DNA of 16,220 nucleotides, taken from the NCBI GenBank assembly GCA_023441125.1, contig JAEZQV010000027.1:1-16220 (forward strand), read 5' to 3'. This DNA is from Bacillota bacterium (GTDB lineage: Bacteria; Bacillota_C; Negativicutes; Sporomusales; Sporomusaceae). The position numbers and the translations under genes are program-made. Each line of letters opens with the position of its first letter. The first letter of the stretch is position 1. A model generated the notes under the pieces. That model did no database searches. It saw nothing but the letters and a program-made list of their open reading frames with translations, and was not told the origin of the DNA. Below, piece by piece: positions 9,810-15,626 of this stretch.

Positions 9810-9834
9810 TTACAATAACTTTAGGCTATTGTAA
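9810..9834. promoter_or_regulatory. Perfect palindrome TTACAATA-N9-TATTGTAA, candidate operator
   Basis: TTACAATA (9810-9817) and TATTGTAA (9827-9834) are exact reverse complements separated by 9 bases. The palindrome lies between the divergent sulfite reductase and ArsR-type regulator genes, overlaps the -35 of the regulator promoter, and includes a TACAAT that can serve as a minus-strand -10 for the reductase. Its size and position suit a dimeric winged-helix repressor, most simply the neighbouring regulator. Confidence 0.6.
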
Positions 9835-9857
9835 CATGAGAATATTTCGGTTATCAT
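9829..9857 (+). promoter_or_regulatory. Promoter of the ArsR-type regulator gene
   Basis: TTGTAA (9829-9834) and TATCAT (9852-9857) are 17 bases apart, and the start codon lies 36 bases past the -10. The -35 is inside the right arm of the palindrome at 9810-9834, which would allow autorepression. Confidence 0.5.
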
Positions 9858-9892
9858 CGAAGTATAAATGTTATAGAGGAGGTTGCGCCAAT

Positions 9893-10588
9893 ATGAATGC
9901 CAATCCCAATCTTGCCGCGGTGGCCGCGCTGATTGGCGACCCGTCGCGGGCCGCCATGCTGGTTAGTTTATTAGGGGGAAAAACATTGCCGGCCGGCGAT
10001 CTGGCCCGGGCGGCCCGCATATCACCCCAGACAGCCAGTACCCACCTGGCCAAGCTGGTAAGCGGGGGGCTGCTTGTTCAGGAGGTTTACGGCCGGCATA
10101 AATATTTCCGGCTGGCCGGCAGCGAGGTGGGCCAGGCCCTGGAAGCGCTGCAGGTTATTTCACCGGCCAAACCGGTCCGCTCCCTGCGCGAAGCAGACCA
10201 AGTACACTCTTTGCAATTTGCCCGGACCTGCTACGACCATCTGGCCGGTAAAATCGGCGTTGCCCTGACAGACCGGCTGCTGGCACTGGATTTATTGATG
10301 CCAGCAGGGAAAGAGTTTGTCGTTAGCGCCGCAGGTAAGGCAAAATTACACAGCTTTGGCGTAGAGGTCGAAAAAAGCCCTAAGAGCCGGCGGTGCTTTG
10401 CCCGGCAATGTCTGGACTGGAGCGAACGGCGGCATCACTTGGCGGGCAGCCTGGGAGCCTCCCTGACAAAACGGCTGTTTGACCTTAACTGGATCGAAAG
10501 CTTTCCTGATGGCCGGGCGGTGCGGATAACAGCGGCCGGCATTAAAGGCTTGGCGGCTGAGTTTGGTCTGAGGATACCGCCTGACTAA
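9893..10588 (+). CDS. ArsR-family winged-helix transcriptional regulator
   Basis: A 231-residue DNA-binding regulator. The N-terminal winged helix covers about residues 5-85: the IGDPSRAAMLVSLL helix, recognition helix ISPQTASTHLAKL, and a wing with GRHKYFRL. The C-terminal part has the CLDWSERRHHLAGSLG block (from C173) typical of a long ArsR subfamily that I know only by sequence, not by a studied ligand; C168 and C173 flank it. GAGGAGG (9876-9882) is 10 bases before ATG 9893. The frame is open far upstream, but that stretch overlaps the divergent reductase gene and is not family-like. Position suggests it controls the sulfite reductase gene and itself through the palindrome between them; the signal (sulfite, sulfide, metal or redox) is unknown. 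Confidence 0.9.
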   Translation: MNANPNLAAVAALIGDPSRAAMLVSLLGGKTLPAGDLARAARISPQTASTHLAKLVSGGLLVQEVYGRHKYFRLAGSEVGQALEALQVISPAKPVRSLREADQVHSLQFARTCYDHLAGKIGVALTDRLLALDLLMPAGKEFVVSAAGKAKLHSFGVEVEKSPKSRRCFARQCLDWSERRHHLAGSLGASLTKRLFDLNWIESFPDGRAVRITAAGIKGLAAEFGLRIPPD

Positions 10589-10592
10589 TATT

Positions 10593-10620
10593 TGCCGGTG
10601 CCCCGCTGCAGCAGGACTGG
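10593..10620 (+). terminator. Weak hairpin after the ArsR-type gene
   Basis: GCCGGT (10593-10598) can pair with ACTGGC (10615-10620), with a GCTGCAGC palindrome in the loop, followed by the T-rich ATTGTTT. It is only 4 bases past the stop codon. The tract is interrupted, so this is a weak terminator at best. Confidence 0.25.
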
Positions 10621-10715
10621 CATTGTTTCCTGTATTGACTTCGTCTGGTTTGTGTGGTAAGTTTTACTTGTAGTTCGGATGAATCATTTCTTCCCCAAAA
10701 CAATAAAGGCTGAAG

Positions 10716-10757
10716 AGCACAAGCAATGATGCTGTATTTTAATTGCTTGTGCTTTTT
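10716..10757 (+). terminator. Strong rho-independent terminator before the cyclotransferase gene
   Basis: AGCACAAGCAAT (10716-10727) pairs perfectly with ATTGCTTGTGCT (10742-10753) around a 14-base loop and is followed by TTTTT GTTT. It lies 130 bp past the ArsR-type gene and 116 bp before the next gene, so it most simply ends the regulator transcript. A TTGACT at 10635-10640 with a poor -10 leaves open a short RNA ending here. The rest of the 284-bp intergenic region shows no convincing gene. Confidence 0.8.
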
Positions 10758-10872
10758 GTTTGCTCTAGGTATGTTTTCGGCAGCGCAGGCGGCCCAGAGA
10801 AGAGCGGCAGTGAGCTTAAGGCGTTGTTGATTCATAAAATGAAAGTAATAATACAGGAAAGGAGCCAGGCCT

Positions 10873-11442
10873 ATGCCACAGATTGAACAGCCTCTGCTTT
10901 ATTTTGCCTACGGCCTTAATCTCAATCCGGTCCAAATGAAACTGAAGTGTTCGGCGTTTCAGCTAGTGGGAGTTTCCCGGCTGCCAGGCTACAAAGTAAA
11001 TTTTTTCGAGTATTCTCCTGTCTGGGACGGCGCAATGGAAACGCTGGTTCCTGATGATCAGTCGGAAGTATGGGGCGTGCTTTACCGGCTGACCGACTAT
11101 AGCTGGGATGAACTGGACAGCTGTGAGGATGCCCGGCTGGACGGTACCGGCGCTTATTTCCGTTATCCGGTCGAAGTCTCTGGCACCGACGGCATTACCC
11201 GGCTGGCGATGCTGTACCTGAAAAGCCGGTGGGGGCAAGCGGCTCTTGCCAGTGCCGAATATATGGCGCAGGTGCTGCAGGGGGCAGTGGCGCAGGGTTT
11301 GCCCGCTGCCTATATTGAAAAATTGCAGGCAATAGCAACCAAGCCGGCTGCCTATCCGGTGCCCCGGCGGCCCGCCCATGAACGGCGCGGTTGCACTGCA
11401 ATGGGGTGCGAGGGTTGTGAGGCCGGTTGTGGCGGTATGTAA
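10873..11442 (+). CDS. Gamma-glutamylcyclotransferase-like protein with cysteine-rich tail
   Basis: A 189-residue protein of the gamma-glutamylcyclotransferase (AIG2-like) fold. The N terminus has FAYGLNLNPVQM, the substrate-binding YGxNL loop, and the middle has the LDSCEDARLDGTGAYF segment where the family's catalytic Glu is expected. Enzymes of this fold release 5-oxoproline from gamma-glutamyl compounds; the true substrate here is unknown. The last 16 residues are unusual: C174-x4-C179-x2-C182-x3-C186, a spacing that could bind a metal or an iron-sulfur cluster, and not part of the usual domain. AGGAAAGGAG (10855-10864) lies 8 bases before ATG 10873. It stands alone on its strand and is convergent with the nitroreductase gene, 60 bp away. 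Confidence 0.8.
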   Translation: MPQIEQPLLYFAYGLNLNPVQMKLKCSAFQLVGVSRLPGYKVNFFEYSPVWDGAMETLVPDDQSEVWGVLYRLTDYSWDELDSCEDARLDGTGAYFRYPVEVSGTDGITRLAMLYLKSRWGQAALASAEYMAQVLQGAVAQGLPAAYIEKLQAIATKPAAYPVPRRPAHERRGCTAMGCEGCEAGCGGM

Positions 11443-11502
11443 AGGTGCGACTCCGGAGGCTGCGACGGTGTTAAAGTGACGTCAGCACCGGGTCAAGGAA
11501 CA

Positions 11503-12108
11503 TTATAGTTCTTTTAGCAATAGTTCATTCAGCGCGATGCGGGGTCTTGGTGCCGGGTCCTGGTTCGGGTAGCCGACCGGCAGTAAGGCGACAACCTCGT
11601 ACCTGTCGTCAAGCTCCAGTGCTTCCTTGATTTTTTCCCGGTCGACAATGCCGATCCAGCAACTGCCCAGTCCCAGTTCAATGGCTTTTAGCGTTATATG
11701 GTCAATCGCAATGGCGGCATTGAGCCATGAATACGCTTTGGCGGTTTCTTTGTCCAGAGGACCCCGTTGTTTATACTCCAGAATCTTTTCCACATCCTGC
11801 GGATTGTCTTTGAAAGCGCCTGTGCCTTGCAATTCCAGCCAGCGGTCGGGAGCCGTCGCCCAAACCTGGGTGTCTGTGCAGCAGACGAGGATGACTGGAG
11901 CCTGCGTGACAAAAGGCAGGGTATAGGCCGCAATTTTGTCCTTGGCGGCCTGCGTCTTAACAACCACATAGCGGGTAGGCTGAAGATTGGAACCGGAAGG
12001 AGCCAGTCTGGCGGCTGCCAGCAGTTCCCGGATATGCTGGTCCGGAACCGGGTCTGGCTTGAATTTCCGGATGCTTCTTCTGTTTTTAATGACAGCGCTT
12101 AATTCCAT
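11503..12108 (-). CDS. Nitroreductase-family FMN oxidoreductase
   Basis: A 201-residue protein of the nitroreductase superfamily. The N-terminal IKNRRSIRKF and the LAAARLAPSGSNLQPTRYVV block form the FMN phosphate site, and GLGSCWIG near the C terminus is the second flavin-binding motif; VALLPVGYPNQDP is the usual end. Such proteins reduce nitro, quinone or related compounds using NAD(P)H and FMN; the physiological substrate cannot be predicted. ATG 12108 is chosen because GAGGTG (12123-12118) lies 9 bases upstream; a longer frame to 12141 has no site. It is downstream of gntR on the same strand but separated by a terminator that ends only 36 bases before its start codon, so its promoter is unclear. 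Confidence 0.93.
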   Translation of the reverse strand: MELSAVIKNRRSIRKFKPDPVPDQHIRELLAAARLAPSGSNLQPTRYVVVKTQAAKDKIAAYTLPFVTQAPVILVCCTDTQVWATAPDRWLELQGTGAFKDNPQDVEKILEYKQRGPLDKETAKAYSWLNAAIAIDHITLKAIELGLGSCWIGIVDREKIKEALELDDRYEVVALLPVGYPNQDPAPRPRIALNELLLKEL

Positions 12109-12143
12109 AATACTAAACACCTCTTCTGATAATTTTTGCAAAC

Positions 12144-12179
12144 AAAAAGGCCGGAAAGCAAGAGCTGCTCTCCGACCTT
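12144..12179 (-). terminator. Terminator of the gntR gene (minus strand)
   Basis: On the minus strand AAGGTCGG (12179-12172) pairs with CCGGCCTT (12154-12147), with one G-U pair and an inner GAGCAGCTCTTGC loop region, followed by a run of five T (12148-12144). It lies 37 bases past the gntR stop codon. Confidence 0.75.
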
Positions 12180-12215
12180 CAGTCTTTCCTGATCAGCCGG
12201 TTGGGTTAAGCGGGC

Positions 12216-12941
12216 TTAGATTTTTCGCCTGCGTGTCAAATTGATGCGGAAAGCATACATATCGCCGCGATAGATACTCTTTTCATATTCCAGGGGATTA
12301 CCGTCATGATCGCTTACCAGGCGCTTGGACAAAAGCGCACAGCATGGTTCATCAGTCAGAGCAAGCAACTTTTTCTCTTTATCTGTGGGTATGATCGAGG
12401 CGATGGTTTGTTTGGCTTCCCACAGACTTACACCGAGCTCACTTTCTAAAATATCATAGGTTGACACATTGTTTAAATCAAAAGCCGCCAGCTTTTGGCC
12501 GATGTCCAACGGGTAATACTGTGTTTCCAAAACGACCGGCGTGTCGTTGGCCAGGCGCAGTCTGACTGTCTCGTAGACCTGGTCGGTCCCGAAAATTTTG
12601 GCGGCATCCTGTGGGGCCGGTACGATTCCCTGACGGAGGACTTTAATATTAGGGTGCAGTCCCATCTCGTCAATTATTTCAAAAAAGGTGCTCAGGTTGC
12701 CCAGCCATTCTTCGATCGGCCGGACGGCCACAAAAGTACCCAGGCCCTGGCGTGACTCCAGCACACCTTCCTCAATCAGCGTGCGGATGGCCCGGCGGAT
12801 GGTAGCCCGGCTTACGGCAAACTTCTCCATCAGGTCATATTCCGGCGGGATTTTTTCAGTATAGGTGCCTTTTAAAATTTCGTTGCGCAAAAAGTTGCGT
12901 ACCTGCAAATGTAACGGTATAGAATTTTTTCTGTCTAACAT
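12216..12941 (-). CDS. GntR-family (HutC/UTRA type) transcriptional regulator
   Basis: A 241-residue regulator. Residues 1-75 are the GntR winged helix (PLHLQVRNFLRNEIL, then FAVSRATIRRAIRTL as recognition helix and SRQGLGTFV as wing). Residues about 90-235 are a UTRA ligand-binding domain, with ETQYYPLDIG and the late PLEYEKSIYRGDMYAF segment typical of HutC-type members. It is divergent from the aminotransferase-taurine transport operon and is the natural candidate to control it, with taurine or an aminotransferase product as inducer (inference). The start ATG at 12941 is preceded by GGAAGGA about 12 bases upstream, part of which can be hidden in a hairpin. Its promoter is at 13013-13041. 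Confidence 0.93.
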   Translation of the reverse strand: MLDRKNSIPLHLQVRNFLRNEILKGTYTEKIPPEYDLMEKFAVSRATIRRAIRTLIEEGVLESRQGLGTFVAVRPIEEWLGNLSTFFEIIDEMGLHPNIKVLRQGIVPAPQDAAKIFGTDQVYETVRLRLANDTPVVLETQYYPLDIGQKLAAFDLNNVSTYDILESELGVSLWEAKQTIASIIPTDKEKKLLALTDEPCCALLSKRLVSDHDGNPLEYEKSIYRGDMYAFRINLTRRRKI

Positions 12942-12955
12942 AGCAGCATAAATCC

Positions 12956-12969
12956 TTCCTTACAAGGAA
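12956..12969 (-). promoter_or_regulatory. Hairpin covering the gntR ribosome binding site
   Basis: TTCCTT-AC-AAGGAA (plus strand) is a 14-base palindrome. In the gntR mRNA its 3' half is AAGGAA, which is part of the AAGGAAGGA ribosome binding site, so the fold would mask it. It could limit gntR translation, or be a DNA site instead. Confidence 0.35.
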
Positions 12970-13012
12970 AAGTGAAGTAGCGGTTTCTTCCTGACAAACA
13001 GCATTTTCGTTA

Positions 13013-13041
13013 ATTATAGCATTATACGGATGTTCGGACAA
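13013..13041 (-). promoter_or_regulatory. Promoter of gntR
   Basis: On the minus strand TTGTCC (13041-13036) and a consensus TATAAT (13018-13013) are exactly 17 bases apart. Transcription would start near 13006, giving a leader of about 65 bases. Confidence 0.75.
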
Positions 13042-13122
13042 CTGCCTTTTGCATTTTTTCGCAGCCGGATTAGGTTAGCCCCAGCAGGCCAGTGTCAGGT
13101 GATGAACTATTGAATTAATAAG

Positions 13123-13152
13123 TTGACAACAGGCGGGTTTGTGTGTTATAAA
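13123..13152 (+). promoter_or_regulatory. Distal promoter of the aminotransferase-taurine operon
   Basis: TTGACA (13123-13128) and TATAAA (13147-13152) are 18 bases apart, near consensus. It fires away from gntR. The predicted transcript runs into the terminator at 13190-13238 before any gene. Confidence 0.75.
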
Positions 13153-13161
13153 GTATATAAC
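13145..13161. promoter_or_regulatory. Palindrome GTTATA-N5-TATAAC over the distal promoter -10
   Basis: GTTATA (13145-13150) and TATAAC (13156-13161) are exact reverse complements separated by AAGTA. The GT...AC ends fit the general form of GntR-family operators, and the site covers the -10 and probable start point, so binding would repress. The neighbouring GntR-family protein is the likely binder (inference). Confidence 0.5.
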
Positions 13162-13243
13162 TTAACAGCAAGCTGATCAGAAAGAACTGAAGGCTAAGAG
13201 TGACATCCCTTGGTAGGCGATGTGGTCTTGGCCTTTTTATTTT
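13161..13243 (+). ncRNA. Leader RNA ending in an intrinsic terminator (attenuator or small RNA)
   Basis: From the distal promoter the transcript would begin near 13160. A small hairpin TCAG-N6-CTGA lies at 13177-13190. The terminator arm AAGGCTAAGA (13190-13199) pairs with TCTTGGCCTT (13226-13235) with one G-U pair, and an upper stem ACATC/GATGT (13203-13207 with 13219-13223) extends it; TTTTTATTTTT follows (13234-13244). The start of the leader (CTTAACAGC, 13161-13169) can partly pair with GCTAAG of the terminator arm, a possible antiterminator. No upstream plus-strand gene needs this terminator, since gntR points the other way. No known riboswitch class was recognised. Confidence 0.55.
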
Positions 13244-13244
13244 T
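13190..13244 (+). terminator. Intrinsic terminator inside the operon leader
   Basis: A 10-bp lower stem (13190-13199 with 13226-13235) and 5-bp upper stem are followed by TTTTTATTTTT. It lies about 115 bases before the aminotransferase start codon. Confidence 0.75.
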
Positions 13245-13291
13245 GTTACTCAACATACTCATAAAAGATAGTTCAATAACTTTATCTATAG

Positions 13292-13320
13292 TTGTACGTA
13301 CATCATGATGTCTGTATAAA
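13292..13320 (+). promoter_or_regulatory. Proximal promoter of the aminotransferase-taurine operon
   Basis: TTGTAC (13292-13297) and TATAAA (13315-13320) are 17 bases apart. The spacer contains the perfect 12-base palindrome ACATCATGATGT (13300-13311), a possible regulator site. The start codon is 39 bases past the -10, and this promoter lies downstream of the leader terminator. Confidence 0.6.
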
Positions 13321-13358
13321 CGAACAATAAAATCTCTAGACAAAGGGAGAGTTGGTGT

Positions 13359-14747
13359 ATGAATACTGCATTACCAGGCGGGGTAAGTGCCGATGAGCTG
13401 GCCAGGCTGCACCGCGACCACTTATGGCTGCATTTAACAAACCATAAGTTATTTGAAACCCAGAATCCACCCATTATGGCGGAGGGCCAGGGCTTTATTA
13501 TTAAAGATGTCCAGGGCCAGGAATATGTGGACGGTTTATCCGGCGGCGTTTGGGCCGTAAATGCCGGTTATGGCCGGAAATCCATTGTGGACGCAGTCTG
13601 CGAACAAATGCTCCGCTTGCCGTATTACGCCGGGTCGATGGCCACACCGCCATATATCTTATTGGCCCACAAGCTGGCAGCCTTGCTGCCCGGTCTGCCC
13701 AAGGTGTATATTTCCAACAGCGGTTCCGAGGCTAACGAGAAATCGTTTAAAATTGCCAGGCAGTATTTCCGGGAGAAATATCCTGCTAAGGATAAGTACA
13801 AGATCATTTACCGCAACCGGGATTACCACGGCACGACGCTGGCCGCCCTGGCCAGCAGCGGGCAGGCGGAGCGCAAGATTAAATTCGGGCCGTTGCCGGC
13901 CGGCTTTGCCGAGATTCCCCATGCGCTTTGTTACCGCTGCGAGTTTGGCAAAAGCTATCCGGGCTGTAATATTGACTGTGCCCGGGCGCTGGAAACGGTA
14001 CTGCAAAACGAAGGCGCCGACAGTGTGGCCGCCGTGATTGTGGAACCGGTGACAGCCGGCGGCGGCATCATCCCGCCGGTTGCCGAATATTATCCGGTTC
14101 TGCAGGAAATCTGCCGCCGCTATGAAGTCTTGCTGATTATGGATGAGGTAGTTACCGGCTTTGGCCGAACCGGGCTGATGTTTGGCCATCAGCATTATGC
14201 CGTAGAACCGGACCTCATTACTATGGCCAAAGGGTTGGCCAGTGGGTATATGCCGATATCAGCCACGGTGGCGCGGCAAGCTATCTTTGACCAATTTCTG
14301 GTTGAGCCGGAGGACCAGACCGGCTATTTCCGGGATATCAGCACCTTTGGCGGCTGCACCGGCTGTTCAGCCGCCGCTCTGGAAAATATCCGGATCATTG
14401 AGGAAGAAGGGCTGGCGGCCAACAGCGCCGCAATGGGCAGTTACTTAATCGAAAGCTTGAAGGAACTGGAAGAACTGCCCAGCGTCGGGCAGGTAAGAGG
14501 CAAAGGGCTGCTGGTGGGGGTCGAATTAGTGGCAGATAAACACACGAAAGCACCACTGGCCGAAAAAGTGTTGGCGCAGATCGTCGCCGATGCCAAAGCC
14601 GGCGGCGTTATTATCGGCAGAATGGTGCGCAGTGTTCCCGGTCTTAATAATGTACTCTATACGGCGCCGCCGCTTGTGATCAACCGGGAGGGAATTGACA
14701 GGATTGTTGCAGCCTTTAAGGCGGCACTGGGAAAGCAGCGTGGTTAG
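13359..14747 (+). CDS. tpa: Class III aminotransferase, taurine--pyruvate aminotransferase type
   Basis: A 462-residue PLP-dependent aminotransferase of fold type I, class III. The PLP phosphate site SNSGSEANE is at residues 119-127, the D262-E263-V-V-T-G-F-G-R-T-G block holds the Asp that pairs with the PLP ring nitrogen, and K291 in TMAKGLASGY is the Schiff-base lysine. The overall layout (LWLHLTNHK near the N terminus, NAGYGRK, RDYHGTTLAALA) resembles omega-aminotransferases such as Tpa, which turns taurine and pyruvate into sulfoacetaldehyde and alanine. That substrate is supported mainly by the taurine-type transporter genes directly downstream; beta-alanine or another omega-amine is possible. 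AAGGGAG lies 9 bases before ATG 13359. It is the first gene of the operon. Confidence 0.88.
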   Translation: MNTALPGGVSADELARLHRDHLWLHLTNHKLFETQNPPIMAEGQGFIIKDVQGQEYVDGLSGGVWAVNAGYGRKSIVDAVCEQMLRLPYYAGSMATPPYILLAHKLAALLPGLPKVYISNSGSEANEKSFKIARQYFREKYPAKDKYKIIYRNRDYHGTTLAALASSGQAERKIKFGPLPAGFAEIPHALCYRCEFGKSYPGCNIDCARALETVLQNEGADSVAAVIVEPVTAGGGIIPPVAEYYPVLQEICRRYEVLLIMDEVVTGFGRTGLMFGHQHYAVEPDLITMAKGLASGYMPISATVARQAIFDQFLVEPEDQTGYFRDISTFGGCTGCSAAALENIRIIEEEGLAANSAAMGSYLIESLKELEELPSVGQVRGKGLLVGVELVADKHTKAPLAEKVLAQIVADAKAGGVIIGRMVRSVPGLNNVLYTAPPLVINREGIDRIVAAFKAALGKQRG

Positions 14748-14797
14748 GCTGCTGCAAGCAGAGCGTGGTCAGTTGGCAGCGAGCAAGGAGCAATGCT

Positions 14798-15604
14798 ATG
14801 GCTAAATTTATGCGTTTTTTTTATACGGTCAGACGGCAAATGAGTGTTGAACGCTTGCTGACGTTCAGTACAGTGCTGTGCTTACTGGCCTTATGGTTTA
14901 TCATTACTGAGCAGAAACTTTTTTCCGACATTCTGGTGCCTTCGCCTTACAAAGTTCTGAACAGTTTCTATGAAATTGCCCAAAACGGCTATAAGGAGAA
15001 CAGCCTGCTTACCCATCTTGGCGACAGTATGCTGCGGCTGGTAGGTTCATTTCTGCTCGTAGTCATTACGGCCGTGCCGCTGGGACTGCTCAGTGGCTAC
15101 AATAGCAAAGTGCGGGCCGTGCTGGACCCCATCATTGAATTCTACCGGCCGCTGCCGCCGCTGGCGTATTACACGCTGCTGGTGCTGTGGCTGGGAATTG
15201 ATAATTCATCCAAGGTTGCGCTATTATATCTGGCCGGCTTCGCGCCTGTCTATATTGCCTGTGTTGCCGGCGTAAGAAAAATAAAAAATGATTACATCGA
15301 CGGTGCTTACACGCTGGGAGCCAGCCGCCGGCAGGTTTTTTTCCATGTGATTTTCCCGGCCTGCTTGCCGGATATCTTTGTCGGCCTGCGAACGGCACTC
15401 GGTGTCGCCTATACAACCCTGGTTGCCGCCGAAATGGTGGCCGCGGTTAGCGGGATTGGCTGGATGGTGCTGGATGCCAGCAAGTTTTTGCGCAGCGATA
15501 TTATTTTTCTCGGTATTTTTATTATGGGGATTACCGGCATTATCCTTGATGCCGTTATCCGCGCTATGGAAAACAAGGTTGTACCTTGGAAAGGTAAAGA
15601 ATAA
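14798..15604 (+). CDS. ABC transporter permease, TauC/SsuC family
   Basis: A 268-residue membrane protein with about six hydrophobic segments, beginning with one at about residues 22-41. The EAA loop is seen as YTLGASRRQVFFHVIFPACLP, with the typical continuation GLRTALGVAYTTLVAAEM; EFYRPLPPLAYYTLLVLW is a hallmark of the nitrate/sulfonate/taurine permeases. AAGGAG (14785-14790) lies 7 bases before ATG 14798, which is preferred to an upstream in-frame GTG at 14765 without a site. It works with the binding lipoprotein encoded 22 bp downstream and with an ATPase that should lie beyond the window. TauC is preferred over SsuC because of the taurine-type binding protein. Confidence 0.92.
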   Translation: MAKFMRFFYTVRRQMSVERLLTFSTVLCLLALWFIITEQKLFSDILVPSPYKVLNSFYEIAQNGYKENSLLTHLGDSMLRLVGSFLLVVITAVPLGLLSGYNSKVRAVLDPIIEFYRPLPPLAYYTLLVLWLGIDNSSKVALLYLAGFAPVYIACVAGVRKIKNDYIDGAYTLGASRRQVFFHVIFPACLPDIFVGLRTALGVAYTTLVAAEMVAAVSGIGWMVLDASKFLRSDIIFLGIFIMGITGIILDAVIRAMENKVVPWKGKE

Positions 15605-15626
15605 ATAACAAAAGGAGAGGACAGGT

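Larger units (their letters stand above)
12942..13358. other. 417-bp divergent regulatory region between gntR and the taurine operon
   Basis: This stretch has no gene. It holds, from left to right, the gntR leader with a hairpin over the ribosome binding site, the gntR promoter (minus), a TTGACA promoter (plus) with an overlapping palindrome, a short leader ending in an intrinsic terminator, an AT-rich spacer, and a second plus-strand promoter with a palindrome between its -35 and -10. It is clearly more AT-rich than the flanking genes. Confidence 0.8.

Noticed and set aside
9674..9892. Upstream extension of the ArsR-type regulator frame
   Set aside because: It lies within and beyond the divergent reductase gene and the shared promoter region; ATG 9893 has a good ribosome binding site and begins the family sequence.
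10635..10757. A small RNA driven by TTGACT at 10635 and ending at the strong terminator
   Set aside because: The best -10 at the right distance (TAAGTT) is poor, and the terminator is explained by the upstream regulator gene.
10542..10835. Minus-strand frame of 97 codons with a signal-peptide-like start
   Set aside because: It overlaps the end of the ArsR-type gene, crosses the strong terminator at 10716-10757, has no ribosome binding site and shows no family resemblance.
11444..11490. Possible bidirectional terminator or operator between the convergent cyclotransferase and nitroreductase genes (GGTGC/GCACC arms, TGACGTCA, CTCCGGAG)
   Set aside because: Stems of only about 5 bp with long loops and no T-run; short palindromes of this kind are expected by chance.
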